From Phoebastria nigripes (taxonomy: Eukaryota > Chordata > Aves > Procellariiformes > Diomedeidae): DNA of 64,000 nt. The stretch lies in assembly GCA_035582835.1 (NCBI GenBank), contig JAYKAV010003066.1, positions 2,710,749-2,774,748 of the forward strand, in the 5' to 3' direction. The position numbers and the translations under genes were made by a program. Each line of letters begins with the position of its first letter. Position 1 is the first letter of the stretch. Below are positions 23,142 through 35,404 of this stretch, one piece after another. The notes beneath the pieces were generated by a model that saw only the letters and a list, made by a program, of their open reading frames with translations, was not told the DNA's origin and made no database searches.

Positions 23142-26100
23142 CTATGTGTATTCTCAACAAGAATTGAGACTATAAAAGAACTAGGACAGTCACTTCTTGG
23201 TGCAAATTTTCTGCCTGCTACANGAAGCACTGAAAGACTTTTAGTAAGACCGGCACTTAACAAATGCCTCAAGCACATTAAGGGGGACAGTGCTTACACC
23301 CCTGAGCTAATAGTACAGGTGGAAAGTGAAGGCCTACCTACCGCACAGCAGTGTGGTTCTCAACTCGCCAAATACCTATTTGCCCAGATTATCAATTTTA
23401 AGAAGTCAGACTGCTGCCGAGCAGCATTACACACCTATGTCCTCAAAACCAGGCAGTACCACCCTGCACTGTGCCTTATCAGCTTGCCACTATTTGAGCA
23501 GCACATTCTGCCAGGAAGCCGTCTTCCCCTGTGTCCTCAAAGGGATTCAACTGCCTAAGGCCCCGTCACACTGGCTCCTCCCAAGCTCAAACACCATCAG
23601 CCTTCACATGAAGGTAGAAACGTTTTGGGATGGGTATCACCAGGCTTCTCCATTTCAGCTTACTCTCATGCTGAAACTCGCAGTCAGTTCCACCTTTTGT
23701 GTGACCAAGTTTAACATCTCTCCATCATAGCATGGGATTCATCGTGCCTGACTCCCTGCTGCTCCAGGGAACCATATGGGATGCCCAACAGCCAGCTCCA
23801 TGCTCCTGGTACACCACAACCCAAACAGCACTTCCCATCAGTCATCAAGAAATTCAAAGCGTTAGTACAAAAACTCAAAAGCCACAAAAAGACCAGCAGT
23901 GACAGACTGAGGATATAACTAATATCCAAGATTGCTGTAAATGAGTGGATTTATTGTCTGAAACTGCCCAGACTGTGCAGTAAGTCAACCTCCAAGATGA
24001 TGATCCTGTCTCTACTTATGCCCAGGACCGTATGCTTACACTCACTGTTCCACAAGGCTTGAGTTGGCTGCACCCACAGTGCTGTTAAAGGCAATATTAA
24101 AGGCTGGACTACCAGACAGTTTGCCTCGACCACAATGCCTACATTCCTACATGCAGTAAGCCAGGTGGCTCATGCTCAAGCTATGCAGCTATGGGGACAA
24201 CTGGAGAATGTAAAGTGAGGTCAAAATATCTAACATGGTATTGCAGGCTTACCTCAAGAGACCTACAAGTGATTAATCCATATAAAAGCATCCAAGATCA
24301 TGCTCTTTCTGTCTGAAATAAAAGCATATCTGGCTGATATTTAATAGGACAAGACAAAAGAAACAATGAAACAAAATTAAAGTGGCTTTGCCAGATACTG
24401 GAAAACAGCAGGCTCAAACTTCCAGCTGAAATGCACTGTTTCAGATACTGAAAACCTTAAGAAGTTGTTGGGCTGACTCAGAAACAACAAAATTGCAAGT
24501 CTCTTCCATAGCTCACTTGGTCTGCTTCATTAAAGGAAAAGGTGAGTGACCTAAATGCCTCCTGCTCCCTGGCTTTGCTCAATACATCAGCTTAGAGCAA
24601 ACATCTTGAAGACAACGCAACCTGTGTTACGTATCGCACTCCTGTCCCCGCACTGTGCTGTTCCTTTTCTGCGTAAGTCCCCTGTTACTTGATATGCACA
24701 GGGTAATCTTGCAGCTTGGCACTCTGTGGTTGTAAGCGTGGCAGGCAGCTGTGCCAGGCACTCTTGCCAAGAAAGTATTCTGAGTCACTATGATAATAAA
24801 AATGCATCAAAGTAACAGGTTTTCTTCTTCTTTAATATTACTAAGTACATAAGTCCAGGCAGGGCTTTCCTGGCTCTGCAAGCTTTAAGTATATATACCC
24901 AAAGTCCATAGACTGAACAGGAAACTCACAATTATGCATCCTGCAATCCTCTGAAAAGCTACTCTGAATGTGCCATCGTTTACTGTTTAATGCCTATTTT
25001 GCCCTGATCTCCTGTTCGTCTGTTGAAAGATATCGTCACAGATTGCAATTTTCCTACTGTAGTTCAGCAACTGCAATTAAAATCAGCGAAAGACTGGGGT
25101 AGATGATATGATAAGAGAGGACATTATCGTTGACAGTCCCAAAAAGAAGTGCACACGGATATAAAGTCAAGTGGGCATTTTCTTTTTTTCTTTTTTTTTT
25201 TCATTGTATGTAGAAAAAGAAAAAACCCTCCTGAGCTGAAATGTTTTGGGATGCAAGTTTTAAGCAACAATAGTTTGGTTAAAAATAAAATTTAATCAAC
25301 CTTAACGTTGATCAAAATATTTTTCCTCAGATTACCAAAGAGGCAGCTCTCTTTAATAAAGACAAGACTGCTGCCAACTCGGAACCTTACTCCCACCAGT
25401 TTCACTAGATCCAACTGTTTCAGTAGTAAAATAAAGATTTTGATTTAGGCCAGAATATATTAAGAAACGGATGCCATGTAGATGCACACAGAAGCCATAA
25501 CAGTACATGCTCATAGAAAACATGAGCAATCCACTCCTAACTGCTTAACTGTGTCTGTTCAACTGCAGCTGCCACCCTTATTCTTGAAATCTTAAACCTC
25601 ATGACAGGAAGTGTATGCCTGCTTTATACCCTCTGGCCTGGGAAATCAGAGGCATCTTTCATGGTTAAGGTCAACATGGGAGCAGGAGAGCTGAAATGCA
25701 GGGTCAGCAAGCTAATACCAGACAGAGGCATCCCCCACTACCATTAAATGCCACCTGGGCGCAGTGGATGCACCAACCACCTGCTGATTTCAGAGCTCTC
25801 AGCTGGATCTCTTTGACTCCACCAGCTACACAGAAAGCTGACAAAGTTGCCAAATAGTAATTTAATGCCATTCACGCTCAGACCTGCCTGCCTGCCAAAT
25901 TAACACGCGCACACAGAGCACTCTGCCACACGGAGAAAGATTTTTTTGGGGCTTCCCAAACTGGAAAATCGAGTGAACCAAGGACCGATGTTACAAGAGT
26001 AAGAAAGAGCAGGCAAGCTCGCAACAGAGTAGGAATGGGGAGTACACACAGAACAGGTCCTTCCAGCTGCCCACAACTTCGTAATGTCCCTTCAGTGTGC

Positions 26101-28285
26101 CTGAGGGTGTCCCCATTGCTCCTTGCAGTAAGCCAACTCTTTCCAGTGATGTTGGGCACTTGGAGCAGGTATGCAAGTCCATTCCTTTGACATCTGTTCC
26201 TAATTTGTCAAGACAGGTGAGCCAGCCTTCAAAACTTCAAAAGCCTGCCTGTAAGTAAGACAAAGCCAGGGAAGTGAAGTGTAAAGTTTTGGCCCACATT
26301 GTGACTATGACAGAAAATCTGGAGCTACTGAAAACTGACTGAAGCTGAAGAGACAGTACCTGTACTTAAAATACTAGCACTGCATACATATTTACTAAGG
26401 AACTACATACATATTTATGTTCTTTGATTTGCAGATGTTTCTTCTTTTTGCAGAGTGCTAAAATTTTGTTCGAGGAGAGGAAACAGATGGCAGCTGTAAT
26501 AGTGGCACCTTTCCAAGGTGGAAAGAAACCATTGGTGGGGCTTAAGGCTGGGAATGTGAGATTTGTATTGCCTGTTTGCATGAATTAGACAACACCATCA
26601 CTGCAAGGTTTCCACGCTCAGTGCTGATGCAAACACAAGTAGTGACTGATAAATGGAGTCCTAAGCAGAAAACCCACGACAGACAGTAATATTGACAATG
26701 TATGAGGTCCCAGACCAGAACTGTTTATAACCTGGGGCTTCAACCTCTGAGCCACTGTCCCAGCGGGAGGGGAAGTTCTGCCCATAAACAGCAATTTGTG
26801 GAAGAGGATCTTATTTATCACAGCAACAGAACTGAAAAAGAGGAAGAAAAGCAAAAAATATTGCCAAATGAACAGAAATGATGCAATTATCCATCAAAAA
26901 AATAAACACGGACAAAACCAGGATTTTTTTTTTTTCGTATCAATAATCATTTCACAGTTTTCCTGAAAAAAACCCACAATTCTAATGGAAAAAAAATCTT
27001 AGGCAGAAATAGAGAATTTCTTTAAATCACTTCTGCCTTGTTTTAAGGATTTATATGAAAACAGGGAAAGCAGTAGTATGGCCATCCAAGTCCAAGAGGC
27101 CATTTGATAGAAGGGAAGTGACCAGGAGGACTGAGGAGCATATGTGGGGGTAAAGAGAGGAAGATGTCATGGGAGCATCCTTATTAGCTGTTTGAAGAGG
27201 GCAGGGTACAAGTTCATTTTGAACTGTGGAACAGGATTCAGAGAAGAAATATGAAGAGGATGATACTGTTAAACTAAAGAGCATGATCTTTATGACCTTA
27301 ATAGCTAAATATGGCCAGAAGCAGAAGAAGATAATATAAACTGCGAGGTGTTGGAAGATAAAGTGAAGGTGAGCAAGATGAGAAATAATCAAAGCTTTGC
27401 TAGAGAAAGCTGTCCAGATTCGTAAAATGTAGCAGAGAGGCACTCGAGGGATCCTGTGAGAGGATCGCAAATTCATAAGGGAGTAAGGAGAGAGAGGTCA
27501 GTAATCTACCATGGGGTCTGGGAGCGTGAGTAAATCTGAATTTAGTCAGAGCAGAGGGAGCAGAAGGACCACGGAGGAAAAGTGCTGGTGTGGCCATGTG
27601 GGACGAGTGGCCCAGAAAGGCTGTGTCAGTGCCAGACTGACACCGGGGACTTGCTAGCAGGAGAGCAGCCAGAGGTGGAAAGGCTGTTGTGGTAAAACAG
27701 CAAAAGATTATGGGCTGCAACTCAGATTTACCATACCTAACTTTAGGCACTGGGGAGATGCTACATTAGAAGCTGAGCTACTCCAGGCTTCCCCCCGTCA
27801 AGGGAAGGACAAGTGCACATCAGAAGGTAGAAGGACTTCCCTGCTGAATGTGCCCCCTTCTCTCCTTTCAGCGCACATGGATTTTAGGGGAACTCCTCTT
27901 CTGTCTTAGATGCTTAAAACTACTTGGGATGAATCTCAGCCTGCTTACAGTATCGTTCAGTAAAACAAGCGAAGGAAGAGGAATAGTCTTTTTCCTCGGC
28001 TCCTACTAAGGAGAAAATCCCTTGATGCCTGAAGGTAGATAGCTGCACTATGGGGCAGCCAGGGGCACCTTTGCATTTCAATTACTCCTGAGCAGGGAGC
28101 TATTGAAAAATGGGCTTGGAAAAATTCTGCAGATGATCTTGGGCTGTTAAGGAACTGTCTACTTACAGAAGGTTTCTGAGTCAACAGAAAGACAGCTGTG
28201 AAGCCAGACAGTAGATAATTTGACCCAAGGACAGAGTATAGCGCAAGAATGGGAGACAGCAACAGAGAAACGGTCTAAGCAACCT
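23142..28285. other. spacer or intron, nothing firmly identified
   Basis: About 5 kb of mixed sequence. A 134-codon frame at 23,326-23,730 plus overlaps a 79-codon frame in another phase and lacks a start, splice context or family resemblance. At 24,253-24,312 a minus-strand pair of good splice sites brackets 60 nt with stops in every frame. Poly-pyrimidine runs occur near 25,178-25,201 and 26,925-26,936. No gene is called. Confidence 0.4.
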
Positions 28286-28335
28286 GAAAGGAAGGGGGGG
28301 GAGGGGGGCAGAAAAAAAGGAAAAGGAAAACTGAA
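28286..28335 (+). repeat. polypurine tract with long G runs
   Basis: Apart from one C, the tract is all A and G and includes eight and six consecutive Gs (28,294-28,301 and 28,303-28,308). Long polypurine-polypyrimidine stretches can form triplex or G-quadruplex structures. Another purine-rich patch follows at 28,408-28,450. Confidence 0.75.
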
Positions 28336-30389
28336 ACAGTCACCTATAAATAGAACCACTGGCTGTAGAAAAGAGGTGCCTTTGGCTTGGGAATACCTGC
28401 ACAGGGATTACAGAGAGGCAGAAAGAGAAAGAGAAGGGGGAGGAGAGGGACCAGCTAAACCCCATGAACATGAAATTGGCAGTAAAGTAACAGCTGTTTT
28501 TTTTGAAAAATATGCAAGTTTAACAAGCTAAATATCAGCACACAGTCAGAGCCTGCCAGCAAGTGTGAAAACAGCACTGGGAGCCGCTGGTGGCTTACAT
28601 GAAGGTCACAGTGTACCTACATCTGCACAGCTGAGAGACAGGNGGCGTCACAGGCAAACCAGTGAGCTTGCTGCCAATCTGGAGGCTCCTTCTACTTCAA
28701 CTCAGGAAGCAAAGGCTCCCATATTCCCAACCAATTCTACTATATGTTATTAAAATTTATCTTGCCTCAGAAAAACTACAGCAACAATTTTAAGGGAGTG
28801 GAAAAAACAATGTACGAATTATTAAAATAAACTGCAAAAGACAGTATGCCCTAGCAAATATCAGGCTGGCTTTCCTCCTACTTAAAAATTCAGAAAATCA
28901 AAACAGGCAATAAAATATCCAAGCATTTAATAAAAACATGTTTTGAAAATAGGAGGATAATCAGGGGAAAAGTGCATAGGAAAAACAAGGAAGGAAAAAG
29001 TAGTATGTATGGTGACCTTTACTTGTAATTTAATGCTTGTTCTCATCAGATTAAGTCTTGTTTTTCCTCCCAGAAAAATGTTACTAAGAAGGTAAAATAC
29101 CTACTTTCCCTATCCAGGAAAGCTGATGTAGCTAATCTGTCCATTCCACATTTGTCATGTAACCTATCTGTTCATCGGACTACAGCATCAGCCATCTTGC
29201 TAATTATCTCCTTGTAACACATGGAAATCAAAAAAGCTGAAAAAGTCACCCTTGGGAAACAGAGGACCAGAGAAATGGGAGGAAAAATTCCAAGTTTTGA
29301 TACTGCAATGATAATACCTTAAATATTCTGTATCAGCAAACCACTGGTTTGCCTCAGATGACAGGAAGATGCAAGACTTCTGACATCCGTCAACAGACTA
29401 AGAATAAAGGGCAAAAGAAGCAGTTTCAAAGGATGCAAAAACCACATCTCTTCTCTTTCCAGGTAACTTTTTATTCTGAAAGATGTTTACACCTCTGCAT
29501 GAGCAACAGCCAGGAAAACACTCCTAGATCTAATCACAGACCAGCTTATTATACGCTACTGTTCAGTTCTAGTTTTGAACACATAAGCATTTACATTTTC
29601 AAGAAAATAAGAAATCTCTCAGAAATCATAATAATCTTTCTACAGTGCTAAAACCATTTTAGCAGATCTGCTGCAATTTTTAATCCATATAGATGTAAAA
29701 CTACATTTCCCACGATTAATGCATTCAACTCTTCATTCTCATGAAAGTGCAATTTAGACCCACCCAAAATACTGGCTGCAGTGCCTTACAGTTAGCCGGG
29801 CTTTTCACTGCTTCATATTAGACCCGATCCGCTAGACAAATCTGTAATTCCCCCCACTTCTTAGCTACAGCTGAGTCAGAGATAAAAAAGGAATCAAGAC
29901 CCATTTAGAGTATTTGACTGGGTTAGCAGCTACCCAAAACTATTCAAGAGGACCTTCTAAAGCTTGCCTCATGAATACCTAAGCACTAAAAATCTTAATT
30001 ACTGTTAATATAAACAAAAGTTTAACCTGGTGACAAAAGCTCTTAACGTTTTCTTTCCTATTAATGTGAGCATGCATAAAGAATGCTAGTCAGATTACCA
30101 GGATTTTCTGTAAATCCTACAAAATCACTAACAGCATCCACACAACACATTATTTAAGACCAGCAGCTCCTCCTACCAGCGCACTGGGAAACCGCATTTA
30201 ATCTTTGCATCAATTCTTCTAGGGCCATTTCTTCAATTTTCAGCCAGCATCTCATTCTCTGATAAAACAAAAAGAATCCACAGCATACATGCTCCCCCTG
30301 CTCCAAGAATGAAGGCGGGGGGGGGAACCCCAAACCAGACCACTACAGCAGTGCTTCGCAGCCCTGCATTTCAATTACTCCACACGGAT
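28336..30389. other. spacer or intron, nothing recognised
   Basis: AT-rich, short open frames only, one ambiguous base near 28,643. Confidence 0.4.
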
Positions 30390-30752
30390 CTCCCTCGGCA
30401 CAAAGGGAGGCAGGAGTGCACGTTCCCTCCTGGCAGTGCCTGGGTGAGGCGGGCGCTGCTTGAAGCCAGAGCCGTGAATGTTAATGACAGCAGGACCGCT
30501 TAAAACTTCTCTCCCCTCCTCTGCGTATGGGTTTGCCCGCAGTGGAGTCCTCAAATGCCAGAATTAATGCGAAGCGTTGATTAGCCGACGTATCGCCAGT
30601 CTCTCCCAGCCTGCAGCGAGTGCTGGGAAGGGCTGTGCTGAATCGACAGCGTGGCGAGGGAACGGCGAGCAGCCGGAGCTCGCAGAAAGCCCCATCCTCA
30701 CGCTTACGTGAACGCTAGGCTCCTTTCTACCTTCTTGCCAGTTTGCCGCAGG
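30390..30752 (+). promoter_or_regulatory. CpG-rich patch, candidate promoter and first exon
   Basis: CpG dinucleotides are far denser here than in the AT-rich surroundings (for example GCGAAGCG, GCCGACGTATCGCC, GGCGAGGGAACGGCGAGCAG, CACGCTTACGTGAACGC). The patch ends at GCAGG|GTAAGT (donor GT at 30,753), a consensus splice donor. In vertebrates this combination is typical of a small CpG-island promoter with a non-coding first exon. An open frame from 30,651 crosses the donor and is not convincing. No TATA box is evident. A methylation-spared regulatory element or GC-rich repeat remnant is the alternative. Confidence 0.4.
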
Positions 30753-30760
30753 GTAAGTAG

Positions 30761-31780
30761 CTGTGGAGGAAAATGCCTTCCCGCTGACAATGCCAAGGCT
30801 ATTCTGCTCTCACAGCCCATACGATGCCTTCATGTTCAGTCTGAAATGGTCATTTTTGAAGGCTGAGGACTTCAAATTTCCTTTAAACACCGAAATAACC
30901 ACAGCCATCTTCTGGACTACTTGGAGGAGCTTGACTGCTTAAATGTTGTGCCACAGCAGTCTCTGTAACTCTGCGAAATCCAGATTTCCACGAAATCTGT
31001 ATTACCACCTTAGGCAAAGGGTTTTTAGAGTCAGGATCTGTGAACCCTACAAGGCGTATATGCAGGAGAACTGCTGTAACTAGGTAACTGGGAAAAGCAA
31101 GCCTAATAGCCAGTAAACGTCTATGTGCTATAGAGGGAACACCACCACTGGAAAACTTTTAGGGATACAGAAAATCCTACAAGACTGAAAGCTGTACAAT
31201 GCTTCTCTGTACAACTGCTCCTCGTAATTTTCAGTGCTTTTATACAGACTGTTTTACAAGTTTCAAACTATGAGGCTTTTAACACTTTCCTTTTTCAAGA
31301 TTATTTTGATGCCTACTAAATCTCATTATTGGCATGTTTTTGACGATGGTCAGCTGAATCCTCCCAGTCTTCTAATCATCCTATTGGTTTTAGTTATGTC
31401 CTCTTATATTTTAGCCATTAAAATAAATAAATGGTTATCTGTGGCTAAAAGAAAAAGGGATGTTTTTCTGTACACTTAAAAGGACTCTGCTGTGTTATTT
31501 AGGACAAAGATTCTTTTCTACAGATTACATACAGCAGGCAAAAAGCAGCAGTCCTTCCCAGGAACATATATGGATACCTATAATGACTTGTTCATAACTC
31601 TCAACAATATAATGCTATTATATTGGAGGGCATGAACTAAACCAGATTTTTTTAAGAGGACCCATCAATCTATCTGGGCTTCCTCTGTCAATAAAATCTA
31701 TTGAGATCATATTTAAATACTCATTTATAAAAAGTCTCACATTATTTCCACTCTGATGGGCCTACAGCAGCTCCATGTAT
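30761..31780. other. spacer or intron downstream of CpG patch
   Basis: AT-rich with no recognised gene or repeat. Confidence 0.4.
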
Positions 31781-31804
31781 TATATATGACTAGAGTCATA
31801 TATA
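31781..31804. repeat. perfect inverted repeat, 11-bp arms
   Basis: Arms TATATATGACT and AGTCATATATA are exact reverse complements separated by two bases (AG). The end abuts a second hairpin directly. Confidence 0.85.
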
Positions 31805-31834
31805 TTTTCATTTCTATATTAACAGAAATGAAAA
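31805..31834. repeat. perfect inverted repeat, 11-bp arms, 8-nt loop
   Basis: Arms TTTTCATTTCT and AGAAATGAAAA are exact reverse complements around the loop ATATTAAC. It starts at the base after the preceding palindrome. Confidence 0.85.
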
Positions 31835-34034
31835 AATTAAGTCTTCAGTCAAGCTTTTGCATAACAAAGTATTAGCATAGAAATACAGCACCCATAGGGA
31901 CTTGATATGGAAAAAGTATTTAGTTTTTCTGACTGCTATTTATGATTGCATTTTTGCAAAGGAACAAGTGATCTGCAGCAAGACCACAAATATCAGGTCA
32001 GGCTCTAGCCATTCAGGTGGTGAACCAGGAGCAAAGGAACTAGAAGAGGCATGCAAGTCTGCGGGTGCGTATGGATAACTGAGGCTTGTTTTGAAACAAA
32101 GGCTGAGGGACAGAACACCACGTCCAAAGACAGCCCAGGGAGAAACTCCAGATGTCAGGAAGTCAATGGGGCTTGTTGACTGCAGCAAGTTAGAGACCTA
32201 AGACCATGCAGAACAGCAAAGTTCACTTGTAAGGTTATACTATTTCCCAGTGCAGCAAGAAGTGCAGGAGATGCATTCATTCATAAGCATCTACTGCAAT
32301 AGAAGATGCTAGTTCAATCCCAGCTTTCCTTAAGCGTCCTGCCTCAATTCAATAACAGTTTCACACTTTCCTTGGAGAATCAGCAAACTGCTTAAGCCTC
32401 CCATATATCACAAGGTCCACCTTTCCACGGTGTTTTCTCAGTGAAATAACAAATGAAAAGCAAGACATACTGATGAATTTTATCACATCAGCCAACTTTC
32501 AGGATCACATGCACATAATACCTATTTATACTTGTGCAAAACGAATGGAGAACTCTAATACGCTAGTTAAACCTCAGTTATACCAACATCACCACTTTAT
32601 ATATACTTTCTACACCTTCAAACAAATTCAAAACTTGCAAGGCACAAGCAGAGCATCAAAGTGAAAGGTTTCAGTTAGCTGGACTAAAAATTAGTTTACC
32701 TAAAACTGTTCTTTTTTATTAATCATTTACTTGTTTAATCACGTTCATTCATGGAGATCAGGCAGCCTTGCCTGGAACGATACAGTAACAAGCTTAGGCA
32801 TAGCTTCTTTACAGAAGGAAACAGAGATACAGTATTTTCAATATACTTAACCACAGAATGAGGGATTAGGATCCCTGCTGGTTTGAAACTGGAATCGAAC
32901 CAAATCATCCATGGTTTCTGAATATCCTTGAGTCAGAGTAAAGAAACAGACCTTAAACTAATTAAAATCAGCTCTTAAGAAGAGGAGACAACTGAGCCTC
33001 CTTGCAACAAGAATCAAACCAGTACCTTACCATGAGCTACCTAGGGAATCAAAACAGTCCTGGAAATACCAGTGTCAGTATAGCTCAGGAATTAACTATT
33101 GCAATTTTCACTCTCTTGAAGTTTGTACCTGATGCCCCACACCTCTGCAGGTCATCACGACGATCATATTAGGGAGTTAAACACGCCATTTCAGCTCCAC
33201 ACATCTCATGCTAAATTAAAATTTGAGTGTGAAAGGACTGATGTCCAGTTAAGCCTGTAAACACAGTAGGAAATGTTTTCATTTTTCATGTAAAATGTGT
33301 TTATTTTTAATATATATATTTTGGTTTTACTGAAAAATTCAAGCTGCTTCTGGGATTCTGATCTTTAACTTCTGCTAATGTATCACCACTAGCAAAAACT
33401 CTTCAGTAGTCCCAGGCAAGTCCCTGCTGCAGCAGAAGAATTCATACTGAAGTATAGCACTGTGTAGAAATACTTTCACAAAGAAATTTGAGGAACACGT
33501 CCTTTCAGTTCTGTCTTAGATGTTTAAAATGCAGTGAAAACATTTTTGTCAAATGGTCTGTACTCCTATTTCTTTCAATGAAACTGCAAAGATAATAAGC
33601 AAGGAGCAAATGTATTGCAGAATGTAATCAGTCAACCTCCAGGGCTACATGAATGTAATATTTGACCTGATTTCTGCAGGTTTGTATTGATTTTCTTCTA
33701 AACTTCTATTGGGTTTGAAAGTCACAACCACGTTATTTTTTTTTCCTTCAGTACTCTACTTTGCTCTGGTTTTGGCTGTGGTCTCCAGAAAAGCCTGTTC
33801 AAACACAGCAACACTACATCCCTCTTATTCTCAAACAGCTTCAGCCAAAAAGCATTACCTAGTTTTTCAAGAAATCGTAGCTATTTTGAAAATGTTCCAG
33901 AAGTGACATACAACTATCCTCTCATGTGAGGAGCCAAAGCAGTAACCTTAAGTCATTAACATATAATCATGTAATGAGTTTTGCCTGAGCAAAAGATACT
34001 TCCAACAATATACCCAAAGATTTCTCTGCTCACC
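31835..34034. other. spacer or intron, nothing firmly identified
   Basis: AT-rich. Two minus-strand matches to tRNA B-box-like strings (near 32,893 and 33,011-33,020) occur without properly spaced A-boxes and are not called. Confidence 0.4.
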
Positions 34035-34975
34035 TTACTTTGATCTCCACAATATCATTCATCAATGAGTTCCAAAATCTAATGATGTGCTGTGTGAAAA
34101 ACTGCTTTTGTTTAAACTACCTTCCTGAAATTTTTCTGGGTGCCCCAGATTGCCTTTTGTGAAGCAGTGGAAAAAAAACAGGAAATAAACACTCTCTATT
34201 CACTTCCCCAAGCCATTCATGACTATACAGACCTCCACTGTAGGTGATATTATGTCCCCTCCAATTGCCTTTTTTCCAGACAGAAAATTTCCTACGCTAA
34301 TTATTTCCTATTTGTACAAAAGCAACCCCACACCTCTGACCGCCTTCGCCATGCCTCCACGTACCCTAATTCTACTCTAACAAAGCGAACAAAACTGGAC
34401 ATGGTACTCAAGAAGTAGGCAGAGCAGAGATTACACAGTGACATAAGGATTTTGTTGTTCTCGGATTCCCTCTCAGTGGTTTGTAATGCTCTGTTTGCCT
34501 TTTGGACCAACGCTGAATGCCGACTGAGCCGCTGCTGTTTTCAGGGAACTACCCACGATCTGTCAAGGTCTCTTACTGAGGGTAACTGCTAGCTTAAGGA
34601 ATAGTGTTGTCTTTTCTCATATGTATCACTCTGTACAAACAATTAATTTCACCTACTCCACTGCTCAGTTACTTAGCATCACCAATTTATCCTCCAACTG
34701 TTTGCATTCAGCATTGAATTTGACTATTTTGAATAATTTCACATATTTTCAAATTTTGTCTTTCCACACCCCTTTCCATTTCCAGCTCATTTGGGATTAT
34801 GTTGAATAGCTGAAGCTCCTGCAGAAATCCTTGCTTTACTCCACCAGTAACTCCCCTCCACCCACAGAAAACTGACCACCTAAAGCAACTCTCCATTTCC
34901 TGTTTTTTAATCAATTATTAATCCACAAGAGGGCCTCCATTTTAACCCATAGGAGATTGGTTTCTCTAAGAGCCT
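34035..34975 (-). mobile_element. old CR1-type LINE fragment, end of reverse-transcriptase ORF
   Basis: The plus strand matches, in order, the antisense of the last third of the CR1 ORF2 found in reptiles and birds: GAGTTCCAAAATCTAATGAT with GTGTGAAAAACTGCTTTTGT, then CATGACTATACAGACCTCCA, TTTTCAGGGAACTACCCACG, ATTTGGGATTATGTTGAATA, GAAAACTGACCACC and AATTATTAATCCACAAGAGG. On the minus strand the frame at 34,301-34,510 still shows VQKANRAL, matching the KKANR block downstream of the polymerase domain. Frameshifts and stops break the reading frame and neither the 5' region nor the 3' tail is present. This is a dead copy of an old CR1 lineage, much more diverged than the two CR1 tails. Confidence 0.85.
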
Positions 34976-35340
34976 GAGAGCAGCTGCAGTGGAAGAAATA
35001 CTATTTATAGACTATAAAGTAGGACTACAAGAAATTAAAACACATACAGGTTTCCCTGCCGCTTTGCATGGGCCCTACCACATCACTTGCTGCGAAGGGA
35101 ACGGGCAAAGCATATGGATGGTTATGCCTATGCAGCTGAATCCTCTGCCAAACATCCCATACTGCTTTCCAGCGATACCATGTGGTCAACACCAGGCAGG
35201 CAAGTCAGCTGCGCTCTTTTCTGGATGGCCCCAACATCACACGCCACAAAATTCTATAGACTGTGTAAGCAATGAAGCTACAGGCATCCACGTCACCACC
35301 ACTGTCCTAAGACACTGCAGACGTAGCCAGAAAGACTTAC
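34976..35340. other. spacer, nothing recognised
   Basis: Follows the CR1 fragment. A 132-codon plus-strand frame at 34,989-35,387 starts at its edge and has no supporting signal. Confidence 0.3.
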
Positions 35341-35400
35341 CTAAGCTGGGCTCCTGCAGAGCCACTGAATGTGGTTTCATAATCTAGGTCCTCACAGGTC
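35341..35400 (-). CDS. candidate 60-nt exon, unknown product
   Basis: On the minus strand the acceptor TTTTTTGTAG and donor CTTAG|GTAAGTC, both good, bracket 60 nt open in one frame only (one carried base, 19 codons, two carried bases) reading TCEDLDYETTFSGSAGAQL. The other frames contain stops. Its two carried bases fit the candidate exon at 14,741-14,802. It does not join directly to the better candidate at 54,971-55,169, which carries one base, so another exon would be needed between them. No family recognised. Confidence 0.2.
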
Positions 35401-35404
35401 CTAC

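Noticed and set aside
23326..23730. A 134-codon plus-strand frame
   Set aside because: No family resemblance, overlapping open frame in another phase, no convincing splice structure. Such a length is expected once or twice by chance in 64 kb.
24253..24312. Excellent minus-strand splice pair (ATGCTTTTATTTCAG ... CTTGAG|GTAAGC)
   Set aside because: All three frames of the 60-nt segment contain stops, so it cannot be a coding exon; a non-coding exon cannot be shown from sequence alone.
32893..32903. Exact minus-strand B-box match GGTTCGATTCC
   Set aside because: No A-box at the right distance and no tRNA fold. A single 11-base degenerate match is weak evidence.
33011..33044. tRNA-like boxes on the minus strand (TAGCTCATGG and GGTTTGATTC)
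   Set aside because: The A- and B-like boxes start only 19 bases apart, far too close for a tRNA, and no stems form around them.
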